Shown one piece after another: positions 1 through 9,449 of a stretch of DNA of 64,000 bases; the stretch's first letter is position 1; every line of letters begins with the position of its first letter. The notes under the pieces are model-generated. The model had not been told where the DNA came from. It saw only the letters and a program-made list of their open reading frames with translations, and searched no databases. This stretch comes from MVRE01 sp015660965 (lineage in GTDB: Archaea > Halobacteriota > Methanomicrobia > Methanomicrobiales > Methanospirillaceae). The position numbers and the translations under genes were made by a program. The DNA lies in the NCBI GenBank assembly GCA_050015095.1, contig JBEKCC010000001.1, forward strand, positions 496,001 through 560,000. Reading direction: 5' to 3'.

Positions 1-1062
1 AGTTGGAATCCCCCATTCATTCATCATAGGCCATGGACTCATCCCAGTACCTCCTGATGCACCATCAATCGTTAAAAGATCAATTTTCGCTTCTGCACCA
101 TAGCGGATTGCCATGGCAAGCTCTACAGCAGAATAGGCTCCAGTCTTCAACGTGATTCGTTTAAATCCGATATCTCTCAACCGGTTGATTTCTTCTAAAA
201 ACGTTTCCTTTGTGATAAACCCAAGCCGAGAATGCCGCTCAAACTCTTTAATAGATCCAGCTTTGAATGCATTTGCATATTCAGGGAGTGTCGGATCTGG
301 AAGTACAATATAACCACGTTTTTTTAGTTCAAGTGCACGTTCAAGAGTAGGGACCTTTACTTCTCCGCCAATAGATTTAGCACCCTGTCCCCATTTTAGT
401 TCAATAGTCTCCAGATTGTGTTTGCTTGCAACGTATTCTGCAGTTCCAAGCCGGGTATCTTCAACATTTAACTGGACAAGCATCTCACCATAACCTTCAG
501 AAAATTTTCGATAAATCTCAATGCGTCGATCCATCTCTGGTGATTTTCTCACTTTACCTTTAACATCGAGTTCAAGGTCTGGATCCACTCCACAAACGTT
601 TTCGCCACAGACACAAGTTATTCCAGAGATCGCAGCACCAATAGCGACATGCTCCCAGTTTACTCTTGCAATTTCTGTTGACCCCAAAGCCCCGGTAAAA
701 ATAGGAATACGCATTTTGACAATCTTGCTCCATCCATACTCGGTCTCTGTGTTTACCTTTGAAAAGACCGCTGTGTCCGGGCCGATTTCACTCCCTATAG
801 GAAGCCCTTTTGCCCCAACAGCATATCCTTGAATATTCAAATGAGAATAATCGATAGGATAATTCTTATTAGCACCAGCCGTCATTCCACCAAACGGAAT
901 GGGATAAAGAACTTCCCTACCGCGAAACGATGATAACCAGCTTTCGCAGCTCCCTTTGCATCCATCCAGACATCTTGTACAAATACCAGACATTGGAACA
1001 ACATCTCGTGAACGATTGACTGTTCCAGTTGCCTCATTAGCATTAGGCTGTCGAAGATTCAT
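1..1062 (-). CDS. FMN-binding glutamate synthase-family protein (C-terminus off window)
   Basis: The first 354 codons of a minus-strand gene whose 3' part lies beyond base 1. It resembles the FMN/TIM-barrel synthase domain of glutamate synthase (GltB central domain), in the stand-alone archaeal form. Visible are an N-terminal cysteine cluster (C28, C31, C35, C39), a segment KWGQGAKSIGGE typical of the FMN domain, and the glycine-rich IDGASGGTG near residue 335. The start is the ATG at 1062, downstream of a TATA-like AT-rich stretch near 1150-1165. By family it transfers or binds ammonia/glutamate-linked electrons in the cytoplasm; the exact reaction of this stand-alone form is not certain. 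No glutaminase domain is visible in the part seen. Confidence 0.85.
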   Translation of the reverse strand, partial: MNLRQPNANEATGTVNRSRDVVPMSGICTRCLDGCKGSCESWLSSFRGREVLYPIPFGGMTAGANKNYPIDYSHLNIQGYAVGAKGLPIGSEIGPDTAVFSKVNTETEYGWSKIVKMRIPIFTGALGSTEIARVNWEHVAIGAAISGITCVCGENVCGVDPDLELDVKGKVRKSPEMDRRIEIYRKFSEGYGEMLVQLNVEDTRLGTAEYVASKHNLETIELKWGQGAKSIGGEVKVPTLERALELKKRGYIVLPDPTLPEYANAFKAGSIKEFERHSRLGFITKETFLEEINRLRDIGFKRITLKTGAYSAVELAMAIRYGAEAKIDLLTIDGASGGTGMSPWPMMNEWGIPT

Positions 1063-1253
1063 GTTTCACTCCCAATTTTAGATTCCAATAAACATATGAG
1101 CGATAATGAGCCCAAACAAATTATTTTTTAATTGATATACGTTAATAAGCACTATCTTTATATTTTGCTGTAAGATTAGAAATTGTAATCTCGTTATCGA
1201 GAGATAAGAGAGGAAAAACCAAATACAGAGTAAAAAACCGGAAAAAGAAGTTA

Positions 1254-2360
1254 TTAGATTGAAATCAGCTTATATTTGCTAGAGCCCATTTCTAGCTCCT
1301 CAGCATATTGAATTTGTCGGAACCCATTAGTCTCTTCCCAAGTTCCTCTAAACTTATCCTGCCCTTTTTTATGAAACTTGTGAAGCATTGTGTCAGTAAA
1401 CCCTATTTGTGAGTTAACAAGATCGAAACTTGCTGCATCAATTGCAACAGGATCGGTGGAGGCAAGGATACCGATATCAGGTACTATTACTGCATCACTC
1501 CAAGGAACACAATCGCAGTCAGGAGTTATCCGAGTAAGGAAATTGATATAACCCACTTTTCCTTGTTTACTTTGGATCGCCCCGTAGGCATATTCAACTA
1601 ATCGTTCAATGAATACAGGGATCTCAGTTGCCCAGTTAATATCTATTGCATGCTGTGGGCAGATGGTCATACACTCAAAGCATCCAATGCAAAGATTTCG
1701 ATTAATCCTTGATTTCTTTTTTATAAGTTTGATTGCCGATTTAGGGCATACATACACGCATTTACCACACCCAATGCATCGATCTTTTATTGAGAAGGGG
1801 CGTGCATCGTGCTGATCTCTCTTACCTTTTGGAGGTGCACAACCCATTGCAAGATTTTTGAGAGCCCCCCCAAAACCTGATACCATGTGGGCTTTAAAAT
1901 GCGTCAATACTATCATGCTGTCAGCTGCGACAATGTCTCCAGCAATAAACACATGCTTAAAGTGTTTTTTATTAATCGTGACTTTAGCAATATTCATACC
2001 ACAAAGTCCATCGGCAATAATAACTGGTGCTCCAACGACCGCATAATCAAATCCATGTAAAATAGCGGTTGTTATGTGATCCACTGCATTTGCTCGACTT
2101 CCAAGATAAAGGGTATTAGTGTCAGTTAAAAAGGGCAATGCATTACATTCCTTAACCTTATCTACTATCTGCCGGATAAAAACTGGGTTGATATAGGAGT
2201 CATTTCCTAGCTCGCCAAAATGAAGTTTTATTGCTGTTCGATCCCGTTTTTTGACGAGAGAAGTAAATCCAGCACAATCAAACAGTTTACGTACTTTTGC
2301 AACAGTGCTGGTTTTTTCATCCCGTGCCCGAAGGTTTGCAAAATATACCAAACTGCTCAA
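1254..2360 (-). CDS. DUF362 family protein with two 4Fe-4S ferredoxin clusters
   Basis: An iron-sulfur protein of the DUF362 family. The N-terminal half carries the DUF362 core (IKLHFGELGN, THFKAHMVSGFGGALKNLAMG). In the middle are two consecutive bacterial-ferredoxin motifs, CIGCGKCVYVCP and CIGCFECMTICP, around residues 185-226, each able to bind a [4Fe-4S] cluster. I chose the TTG at 2360 (protein opening LSSLVYFANLRARD), which has an AGG about eight bases upstream. An upstream ATG at 2423 would add 21 residues that do not look like the family. The substrate is unknown; DUF362 proteins are presumed redox proteins. It stands alone downstream of the REC-PAS-TPR genes. Confidence 0.8.
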   Translation of the reverse strand: MSSLVYFANLRARDEKTSTVAKVRKLFDCAGFTSLVKKRDRTAIKLHFGELGNDSYINPVFIRQIVDKVKECNALPFLTDTNTLYLGSRANAVDHITTAILHGFDYAVVGAPVIIADGLCGMNIAKVTINKKHFKHVFIAGDIVAADSMIVLTHFKAHMVSGFGGALKNLAMGCAPPKGKRDQHDARPFSIKDRCIGCGKCVYVCPKSAIKLIKKKSRINRNLCIGCFECMTICPQHAIDINWATEIPVFIERLVEYAYGAIQSKQGKVGYINFLTRITPDCDCVPWSDAVIVPDIGILASTDPVAIDAASFDLVNSQIGFTDTMLHKFHKKGQDKFRGTWEETNGFRQIQYAEELEMGSSKYKLISI

Positions 2361-2474
2361 CGTAATCAGCCTAATTTGATAATTATCAGTAGTGAGTGAT
2401 ATAATCCCACTATGCAACAACATTCAAGAAAAATAAATGTAATAAACGAGCAAAAAGATTTAAAAAAGAATAAT

Positions 2475-3866
2475 TCAGAGGAATTCAGCTCGTTTTCGCG
2501 GCACTGGCGTATCTTTTCTCCAAGATTTAATGTCCCGTGCACGTTCGAAATAGATTTTTGATTCCTCATCTTTTCCCATCTCTTTTAAACAAATACCAAT
2601 ATGGTTCCATCCACTTGCATTGTTTGGTAATTTGTCAACAACCATATGGAAAGTCTGTAAAGCTGCATCTACATACTTGGTATCCTTATTCATTACTCCA
2701 ATATTTTCGAGAGTCTCTCCGAGATCAAATAACACCTCAACAGAGTCAGGTGCAAGTTCTATCGCTCGCATAAACGATTTTAGTGCTTCTTCGTGCTTTC
2801 CAAGTTCACGACAGCAAATCCCACGGTCATTCCAGACATAAGCTAGTTTATTATCAATCTCCAGCGCTTTATCGAATGCTTGGATCGCTTCAAGGCATTT
2901 ACCCTCACGGCCATACAATATCACTCCTTCTTTATAATATGATGATGCCTTTCCAAGGATTCGATCAAGCAGCCCAACACTTGATTTTTCATGACTAACC
3001 ATGACAGGAGTATCTGGAGCCAGTGACACGGCCTCTTTTATTTCTTCTGGAAGGGGCACGTCTTTTACTGTAGCAGTGATATCCTTTACCATTCCAACTG
3101 ATGCAATAAATGTGCCCCGACTATCATAGACAGGCATTGCTTTCATCCAAAGGGTCCATGATGAACCGTCAGATTTTATTCCCTTTGTTACTCCAATAAC
3201 AGAACCATTTTTTTCTTTACTTATGATGAAATACTTGTTTTTTTGAATAACGTCGTCTTTTTCGAAGATCAAATCAATTAGCATTCTCTGTTTTTTACCA
3301 AAGAATGGCTCAGAATAAGCAAAGCTTCCTTTTTTTAACATTGATGATGCTGGGATACTAGTAAGCTGTTCAATAGCTTCGTTCCATGCGATTACCTTAC
3401 CGTCACGATCGATCGCAAAGATTGGATCTGAAGAGAAGTTAAGTGTAGTTGTAAGAATTGTTTGTGAAGTTCCTGTAGAACGCCATGCAATTCTACCGTC
3501 TACAACCTGATATATCCGGTCTAGGATGGTTCGCAATTCTAAATCCGGATTCTCTCCCTTTTTTATAAAGAAATCAGCACCGTTATTAAGGGCTTCTATA
3601 GCTGTATGCTCACTTCCAACACCAGTAAAAATAATTACTGGTGTGGTGTCCCCTTTCGCACGGATAATCTTGAGAAATGCAATTCCATCAAGTTCTGGCA
3701 TATCGTAATCTAAAATGATCGCATCAAACTTATTTACGGAAAGAACACTAATTCCCTCGTGTGCTGTCCGTGCGGTGCGAACTTCAACGTTACCAGTTCG
3801 CGATAAAAATTCCCGCATGAGTTCCAAGAGTGCGGGATCATCATCAACAACTAACAAAGAAAGCAT
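2475..3866 (-). CDS. Response regulator with REC, PAS and TPR domains
   Basis: A 463-residue cytoplasmic signalling protein. Residues 1-120 form a receiver domain with acidic residues D8-D10, phospho-acceptor D53 in LDYDMPELDG, and a lysine near 103. A PAS domain (about 135-280) follows, with FAIDRDGKVIAWN. About four tetratricopeptide repeats run from 310 to 450 (EAIQAFDKALEID, YVWNDRGICCRELGK). No histidine kinase, DNA-binding or enzymatic output domain is visible, so output probably runs through protein-protein contacts of the TPRs. The next gene upstream (4040-5416) is a close paralogue with the same architecture, which suggests a tandem duplication. Confidence 0.85.
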   Translation of the reverse strand: MLSLLVVDDDPALLELMREFLSRTGNVEVRTARTAHEGISVLSVNKFDAIILDYDMPELDGIAFLKIIRAKGDTTPVIIFTGVGSEHTAIEALNNGADFFIKKGENPDLELRTILDRIYQVVDGRIAWRSTGTSQTILTTTLNFSSDPIFAIDRDGKVIAWNEAIEQLTSIPASSMLKKGSFAYSEPFFGKKQRMLIDLIFEKDDVIQKNKYFIISKEKNGSVIGVTKGIKSDGSSWTLWMKAMPVYDSRGTFIASVGMVKDITATVKDVPLPEEIKEAVSLAPDTPVMVSHEKSSVGLLDRILGKASSYYKEGVILYGREGKCLEAIQAFDKALEIDNKLAYVWNDRGICCRELGKHEEALKSFMRAIELAPDSVEVLFDLGETLENIGVMNKDTKYVDAALQTFHMVVDKLPNNASGWNHIGICLKEMGKDEESKIYFERARDIKSWRKDTPVPRKRAEFL

Positions 3867-4039
3867 ACGATGGTATTCCTGAGGTCAAATCGGGATTTGA
3901 GATAGATAAGTAACCAAGATTTCCCGATTTCTTTAATCAGTCCTCTTTCATTTTTATATTGAGTAATATCCGAATCCATAACAGATATTCTTACTGGAAA
4001 TGGAATGAGATTTCACTGAAATTACTTAAAAATCGCCAA

Positions 4040-5416
4040 TCAGATTATAGTATCGCGTTTACGTTGGAACATCGAATCTTTTTTTGCCCTTGTAATTTCA
4101 TGTGCTCGTTCGAATGCTTGATGAGATTCTTCATCTTTACCGATTTCTTTAATGCAAACACCAAGATGGTTCCATGCATTAGCATTGTTAGGATTAATTT
4201 CCGTCACTTTAGCAAACGTTGGGATTGCATCTCTAAGGAACTTATTCTCTCGGCGAAGGACCCCCATCGTCTCGAGAATTTCACCATAATCGTATAAATA
4301 TTCTTCATCCTTCGGCTCTAACTCAACTGCTCTTTCGAAACTTATCTTTGCATCATCCAATTTACCCATATCCTTTAAACAGAGTCCTCTATCATTCCAA
4401 ACATAGGCAAGCTTTGGATCAATTTCAATTGCTCTATCAAAACACCGAACTGCATCTTCGAACTTTCCTTCCTTGAAATATAACCTTACACCTTCCTTAT
4501 AGGATGCCTTCGCTCTTCCAGTGATACGTTCTAGGAAACCACCGTGGGTTGGAGCCTTTTCAATCGTTTCAAGTGAGGGAGCGGGTGCTTGTAGAGTGGG
4601 TTTTAATTTTGCTGCTTCAGATCCCGTTATATCACGAACCGAACTCACGGCACCAATAAAACTACCTCTACCATCATAGAGGGGCATTGCCCGCATCCAG
4701 AGAGTCCGTTCTTTTTTATCTTGAGGGGTTACAGTACGAATCCAGGCAATCATAGTCCCTTTGTCCTTACTCACCAAATTGTAGTTACTTGCGGAAATCT
4801 CGGTGTCTGTTGCAAAAATGAGATCAATGAGCATAGGTACTTTTTTTCCAAAAAAAGGTAACGAGAACTCTCGATCACCCTTTCCCATCACCTTGTCGGT
4901 TGATACTCCGCTCAACTCCTCCATGGGTTTGTTCCAAGCTACCACTTTACTTTCTCGGTCTATGGCAAACATTGGATCTGGTGAAAAGCTAATTATATCG
5001 GATATTATTCGTTGGGATGTTCCAAGCGATCTGCCTACTAAACGTCTATCTTTTGCCTGCTGGATCATATGAGCCAGCTCGCGAAACTGCGTTTTCGGAT
5101 CCTCACCTTTTTTCAATATGAAGTCAGCACCGTTATTCAGAGCCTCAATTGCTGTTTGTTCTCTACCAACACCAGTGAATATTATGACCGGTGTGGTGTC
5201 CCCTTTCGATCGTAATATTTTTAAAAATTCGATTCCTGAAATCTCCGGCATATAAAAGTCAAGAACTATAGCATCGTACTCTGTTTTTGTAATTTTTGTT
5301 AGAGCTTCTTTTGTCGATGGGGTGGTATCGACCTTCATATCTCCAAATCGTTCTAAGAAATGGCGGACTAAGTTAAGAAGATCGGGTTCATCATCAATAA
5401 CAAGAACGGTGAGCAT
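4040..5416 (-). CDS. Response regulator with REC, PAS and TPR domains (tandem paralogue)
   Basis: A 458-residue protein with the same domain order as its neighbour at 2475-3866. The receiver domain has D8, D9 and phospho-acceptor D53 in VLDFYMPEISG. The PAS domain contains MFAIDRESKVVAWNKPMEEL, and the C-terminal TPRs contain DAVRCFDRAIEIDPKLAYVW. The stretch GDTTPVIIFTGVG and the following NNGADF are shared almost exactly between the two copies, while linkers differ. No partner kinase is encoded nearby, so the phosphodonor must come from elsewhere. The 173 bases between the paralogues leave room for separate promoters. REC-PAS-TPR proteins are common in Methanomicrobiales, but their outputs are unknown. 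Confidence 0.85.
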   Translation of the reverse strand: MLTVLVIDDEPDLLNLVRHFLERFGDMKVDTTPSTKEALTKITKTEYDAIVLDFYMPEISGIEFLKILRSKGDTTPVIIFTGVGREQTAIEALNNGADFILKKGEDPKTQFRELAHMIQQAKDRRLVGRSLGTSQRIISDIISFSPDPMFAIDRESKVVAWNKPMEELSGVSTDKVMGKGDREFSLPFFGKKVPMLIDLIFATDTEISASNYNLVSKDKGTMIAWIRTVTPQDKKERTLWMRAMPLYDGRGSFIGAVSSVRDITGSEAAKLKPTLQAPAPSLETIEKAPTHGGFLERITGRAKASYKEGVRLYFKEGKFEDAVRCFDRAIEIDPKLAYVWNDRGLCLKDMGKLDDAKISFERAVELEPKDEEYLYDYGEILETMGVLRRENKFLRDAIPTFAKVTEINPNNANAWNHLGVCIKEIGKDEESHQAFERAHEITRAKKDSMFQRKRDTII

Positions 5417-5471
5417 AGATATTCATGCAACGTAAAATACGTGCAAGAAAGCCAAGAAAAAAATAGTTGAT

Positions 5472-5960
5472 TTATTCACGTTTCCCCAGTTCATGATCAA
5501 GATAGAAGAGCTTCCCCGGAATATCTCCGAAAGTCTTGATCTTTGAAAGAATTTCATTTGCCTGCGCCTCTTCTTCAACCTGTTCTTTCACGAACCACTG
5601 GAGCATCTCAAACGTAGCATGATCCTTCTCTTTGATTGCGAGTTCCACAAGAGAATTAATCAAACTAGTTACCTTTTGTTCGTGTACATAGGCATGTTCA
5701 AACACCTTACCAGTAGATGTCCAATTTGTTTTAGGTGATTCGATTGGAAGAAAACTAACTTTACCGCCTCGAGCAATAATAAAGTCATAGAATTTTAAAG
5801 CATGGGCTTCTTCTTCCTTTGCCTGCAACCGCATCCATTTTGCAAATCCCTTCATAATAGCTGTTTCAAAATATGCTGACATCGCAAGATACAGGTATGC
5901 TGAAAAGAGCTCACGGTTCATTTGTTTATTAAGCGTTTCTTCCATTTGCTTACTTATCAT
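5472..5960 (-). CDS. ftnA: Ferritin (bacterial-type non-heme)
   Basis: An iron-storage ferritin of 162 residues that should assemble into a 24-mer cage and oxidise Fe(II). The ferroxidase residues line up with bacterial FtnA: E17, E50, H53, E94 and Q127, with Y24 and E130 also present. The length and the four-helix pattern match the family. The start at 5960 follows a GAGGG ribosome-binding site. The gene is monocistronic, and a 24-base inverted repeat (6032-6055) lies upstream in a position suited to an operator. The family is known from anaerobes as an iron sink and oxidative-stress protein; that role is inferred here. Confidence 0.95.
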   Translation of the reverse strand: MISKQMEETLNKQMNRELFSAYLYLAMSAYFETAIMKGFAKWMRLQAKEEEAHALKFYDFIIARGGKVSFLPIESPKTNWTSTGKVFEHAYVHEQKVTSLINSLVELAIKEKDHATFEMLQWFVKEQVEEEAQANEILSKIKTFGDIPGKLFYLDHELGKRE

Positions 5961-6031
5961 GCTTTTTCCCTCAGAATTACCGAGATGTTAGTTTGTTCTC
6001 TCTTAATAGTTTCGTACAAGACAGAAATAAT

Positions 6032-6055
6032 ATTCATTTCCACATTTAAATGAAT
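6032..6055 (-). promoter_or_regulatory. Inverted repeat upstream of ferritin, candidate operator
   Basis: Perfect 8-base arms ATTCATTT (6032-6039) and AAATGAAT (6048-6055) with an 8-base spacer, about 72-95 bases before the ferritin start. The spacer/right-arm junction contains a TTTAAA core that could act as a TATA box. The site geometry fits a dimeric repressor, perhaps iron- or redox-responsive, but no regulator is encoded next to it. The assignment is inference. Confidence 0.35.
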
Positions 6056-6172
6056 TTCAACGGAATTTAAGATGTTTACAACTCTTTTTAAAATGACAAT
6101 TATTGAATCGAGATAAATTACCAAAACAATCAATAAAAGAGATAATGTTGAAAGGGGTTAGAGTCAAGTGAT

Positions 6173-6313
6173 TTAAGCATACTTTGCTGGATCAGAATCG
6201 AATTTTTTTTTGCAGCCAGAAGCACAGAAAAAATACCTCTTACTTTTATATTCGCTTGTGAATTTTGCTGTTTTTTCATCAACAGTCATTTTACAGATCG
6301 GATCAATAGCCAT
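6173..6313 (-). CDS. YHS domain mini-protein
   Basis: A 46-residue protein consisting of little more than a YHS domain. It opens MAIDPICKMTVDE, continues with YFFCASGCKKKF and ends DPAKYA. The cysteines C7, C30 and C34 with nearby methionine make it a plausible soft-metal binder. A GAGGTGA ribosome-binding site sits 5 bases before the ATG. It starts 10 bases after the copper-type ATPase stop, so the two are almost certainly cotranscribed. By context it probably delivers copper to, or buffers it for, the pump. YHS domains are known next to CopA-type ATPases. Confidence 0.9.
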   Translation of the reverse strand: MAIDPICKMTVDEKTAKFTSEYKSKRYFFCASGCKKKFDSDPAKYA

Positions 6314-6323
6314 TTCATTCACC

Positions 6324-8756
6324 TCAAATGTTCACTTGCTTTGCTGGGGGTATATAACTTTTTAAGAGAAGAGAGAGTGAGACAACAGTTACCGAACTTG
6401 TCGCCATAGCGAGAGCAGCAAGCTCAGGCTTGAACATAAAGCCAAAGGATGGATAAAGCAGGCCGGCTGCAACTGGAATGAGAGCAGTGTTATAAGCAAA
6501 TGCCCAGAAAATATTACCTTTGATCCTCGCCATTACTTTTTTTGATAATTGGATAGCCGCGACGGCGTCAAGGAGGTTATCTTTAATCAGGACGATGTCC
6601 CCACTTTCAATGGCAACATCCGTACCACTCCCAATTGCAATGCCAACATCTGATTGAGCGAGTGCAGGTGCGTCGTTGATTCCATCGCCCACAAATGCTA
6701 CAATCTGTCCCTTCTCTTGCAACGCTTTCACTTCTTCTGATTTGGCATTAGGCAATATCTCAGCTATAACCGTGTCAATTCCAATTTGTCTTGCAATTGC
6801 ATCAGCAGTACGCCGGTTATCTCCAGTCATCATAACAATATGAAGACCCATCTTCTTCAGATTGATGATGGCAACTTTTGTCGTTTCCTTGATTGTATCC
6901 GCAATCGCAATTACTCCTGAAATCTGTCTTCCAACACTAACAAGAATTGCAGTTTTACCTTCTCGCTCAAATACGGTTATTTTTGATTCTAAATCCTCCG
7001 CAATCTTGATCCCTTTTTCCTGCATAAGCATACGATTGCCAACTACCACCTCTTCACCAAGAATAAAGGCAACGACACCCTTTCCACCGAAGGTATCAAA
7101 GTGCTCGGTCTTTTCAAATTTTACGCCAAGATTTTGAGCTCTACGTACTACGGCCTGAGCGAGTGGATGCTGAGAATTGTTTTCAACACTTCCTGTAAAT
7201 GTAAGCAATGTTTCCTCCAAAATCCCGACCGGAACAATATCGGTAACTTCCGGTTTCCCTTTCGTGAGCGTCCCCGTCTTGTCAAAAACAACAGTAGTGA
7301 CTTTCTCGGCAATCTCTAATGCCTCTCCGTTCCGTATCAGAATACCTAATTCAGCACCTCTTCCAATTCCCACAGTTACTGCAGTTGGTGTTGCAAGTCC
7401 TAACGCACAGGGACAGGCAATAACAAGGACTGATATGAGCGCTGTGAGCGCAAATAAAAGAGTGCTGTGTAGTACGAAGTACCAGACAAAGAACGAAATT
7501 GCTGCAATGGCGAGGACCGCGGGGATAAAGTACGTGACTGCAATATCAGCAATTCTTTGAACAGGAGGTTTTGATCCCTGTGCATCTTCAACAAGCTGAA
7601 TTATTTGGGCAAGCACCGTCTCCTTACCGATCTTTATAGCCTTTACTGAAAGTACCCCATTTTGGTTGATTGTGCCCCCAACAACTTTACTCCCCTTTCC
7701 TTTGAGCGGGGGCACCGGTTCACCGGTAATCATAGATTCATCCACATATGATTCACCAACCACAACTTCACCATCAACCGGGATTTTCCCACCAGGTTTC
7801 ACGATAACGATATCACCGACTACGACATCTTCTATCGGAATATCTATTTCATTCCCATTTCTGATCATCGTTGCAGTCTTCGCACGAAGCCCGATAAGTT
7901 TCTTGATCGCTTCTGACGTCCTTCCTTTGGCTCGTGCCTCAAGATATCGCCCTAGCATCAAAAATGAGGCGAGCATAATAGCTGTATCGTAAAACATGAA
8001 CTCATGCGTTAAAACAATTTCAAAGGTGCCCATTACACTTGCTACGAAAGCGACCCCAATACCCATCGCGTACATTACATCCATATTCAACGAACGATTT
8101 CGCAATGCCATGACTGCTGCTCGGAAAATAGGGTAAGAAATATACACAAAAACCGGTGTGGAGACAATGAGCATTACATATGCGAGAATATGCATCGGTA
8201 TGATATTCAGGTACATGAGAAGCATAAGAGGTATGCTCACAGCAAAACCGATGGAAAAGCGCATAAATTTGTCACGCAGGTCCTTATCATGGGCAATTTT
8301 TTCCGCTTCTTCGCTCACCTCCCCGGCTATCCCTAAATACTGATAACCTGCGTCTTCAATCGCTTTTTTCATTTCTTCGATAGATGAGAGGGAGGGGTTG
8401 AAAGAAACGTATGCCTTTTCAGTACCAAGATTTACTGTCGCAGTTATTACACCAGAAAGTCCCTGTAATGCCGCTTCAATTGTCTGGACGCAAGTAGCAC
8501 AGACCATCCCACCGACCTTGATGGTTACCTCCCGGTTTATAACATTATATCCGATATTTTTAACCGCTTTTTCAAGTTCTGCTAACGTAATTTTATTTGG
8601 ATCGAATTCAACATGAGCAGTGTCAGTGCCAAAATTCACTTCTGCTTTTGTAACATTATTGAGTTTTTTCAGCGATTCTTCAATATTGATTGCGCAAGTA
8701 GCACAATGCATCCCGGAAATTTTGAGCTCTGCATTTTTTTGGTCTGGTTCTGGCAT
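6324..8756 (-). CDS. copA: Copper-translocating P1B-type ATPase
   Basis: A heavy-metal P-type ATPase of 810 residues that exports Cu(I)/Ag(I) across the cytoplasmic membrane. Two N-terminal HMA domains carry CATC motifs (C18/C21 and C86/C89). The membrane metal site is ACPCALG near residue 447, the phosphorylation motif DKTGTLTKG is near 491, and the hinge GDGINDAPA is near 689. Eight membrane helices are expected. I start at the ATG at 8756 because GAGGG lies just upstream and the protein then opens at the first HMA domain; the reading frame stays open to 8897 without resembling the family. A YHS mini-gene follows immediately. Confidence 0.95.
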   Translation of the reverse strand: MPEPDQKNAELKISGMHCATCAINIEESLKKLNNVTKAEVNFGTDTAHVEFDPNKITLAELEKAVKNIGYNVINREVTIKVGGMVCATCVQTIEAALQGLSGVITATVNLGTEKAYVSFNPSLSSIEEMKKAIEDAGYQYLGIAGEVSEEAEKIAHDKDLRDKFMRFSIGFAVSIPLMLLMYLNIIPMHILAYVMLIVSTPVFVYISYPIFRAAVMALRNRSLNMDVMYAMGIGVAFVASVMGTFEIVLTHEFMFYDTAIMLASFLMLGRYLEARAKGRTSEAIKKLIGLRAKTATMIRNGNEIDIPIEDVVVGDIVIVKPGGKIPVDGEVVVGESYVDESMITGEPVPPLKGKGSKVVGGTINQNGVLSVKAIKIGKETVLAQIIQLVEDAQGSKPPVQRIADIAVTYFIPAVLAIAAISFFVWYFVLHSTLLFALTALISVLVIACPCALGLATPTAVTVGIGRGAELGILIRNGEALEIAEKVTTVVFDKTGTLTKGKPEVTDIVPVGILEETLLTFTGSVENNSQHPLAQAVVRRAQNLGVKFEKTEHFDTFGGKGVVAFILGEEVVVGNRMLMQEKGIKIAEDLESKITVFEREGKTAILVSVGRQISGVIAIADTIKETTKVAIINLKKMGLHIVMMTGDNRRTADAIARQIGIDTVIAEILPNAKSEEVKALQEKGQIVAFVGDGINDAPALAQSDVGIAIGSGTDVAIESGDIVLIKDNLLDAVAAIQLSKKVMARIKGNIFWAFAYNTALIPVAAGLLYPSFGFMFKPELAALAMATSSVTVVSLSLLLKSYIPPAKQVNI

Positions 8757-8907
8757 TTTTCCCTCGAACGAATATATAAGATTCCTTTTGCACATTCTCC
8801 AAGTATAAACTAATAAGAGTTTTGAATTAGGAGAGAATAAAAAATATTTGGAGAGATAATTATGTCCTAATTTTTGAGGATTTTTGATAATGACCAAACA
8901 TAAATAG

Positions 8908-8920
8908 TCTATTTAAAAGA
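8908..8920 (+). promoter_or_regulatory. TATA box of the 8961 lipoprotein gene
   Basis: The sequence CTATTTAAAAGA lies about 40-50 bases before the ATG at 8961, in the 204-base divergent gap shared with copA. Transcription would begin near 8940 and leave a leader of about 20 bases. This is a sequence-pattern call only. Confidence 0.4.
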
Positions 8921-8960
8921 TTACGGAATTCTAAAATAGTGTGACGTGGTAGTTTTTTGT

Positions 8961-9449
8961 ATGAAATATATCGCACACATTTCAATTTTTTTGTTACTTA
9001 TAGTGATACTCTTAACTACGGGTTGCATTGGTGGAAACAACCAAACTACACCCACTCCAACCACACCTCCAACCCCTGTTCAGACGCTCACTGTTTCAAC
9101 CACTACCATTCCAACGACAACTGGTGCCTCAATTAAACCAGGACCAACTGATACTCTTACCCCCTCGATGAATGTTGATATAAGTGTTGAAAAAGCGGGC
9201 ACCTATTCGACAACGATTATCACTAAATTCAACGGTGGAAAAGGATTGGGCTTTGTCAGCAAGGTAGATGTCCGAGTTACTCGACCTGACGGTACGGTTG
9301 TAACAGGAGTATTGATACCTGAAGTAGGTCAGACAATCGAACTAGAGGGTACCAATGGTACTGACAGGATCGAAGTTATAGTCACTATGAAAAATGGTAA
9401 TGTTTACAAGCTTATAGATCAGCAACTGCCATACAAAACTCTTCGGTAG
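8961..9449 (+). CDS. Secreted lipoprotein, function unknown
   Basis: A 162-residue exported protein. It has a short basic N-terminus, a hydrophobic segment and a lipobox-like LLTTGC with C22 as the probable modified cysteine. A threonine/proline-rich linker (about 28-60) follows, typical of archaeal cell-surface spacers. The C-terminal 100 residues are predicted beta-rich, with VDVRVTRPDGTVVTG suggesting an immunoglobulin-like fold. I use the ATG at 8961 rather than the GTG at 8946, because it directly opens the signal peptide. It diverges from copA. Similar lipoproteins occur elsewhere in this window (16424, 19872), but they share only the signal type. Confidence 0.7.
   Translation: MKYIAHISIFLLLIVILLTTGCIGGNNQTTPTPTTPPTPVQTLTVSTTTIPTTTGASIKPGPTDTLTPSMNVDISVEKAGTYSTTIITKFNGGKGLGFVSKVDVRVTRPDGTVVTGVLIPEVGQTIELEGTNGTDRIEVIVTMKNGNVYKLIDQQLPYKTLR

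Noticed and set aside
2361..2423. Extended N-terminus of the DUF362 protein from the ATG at 2423
   Set aside because: The extra 21 residues are not family-like and no ribosome-binding site precedes that ATG, while an AGG is placed before the TTG at 2360.
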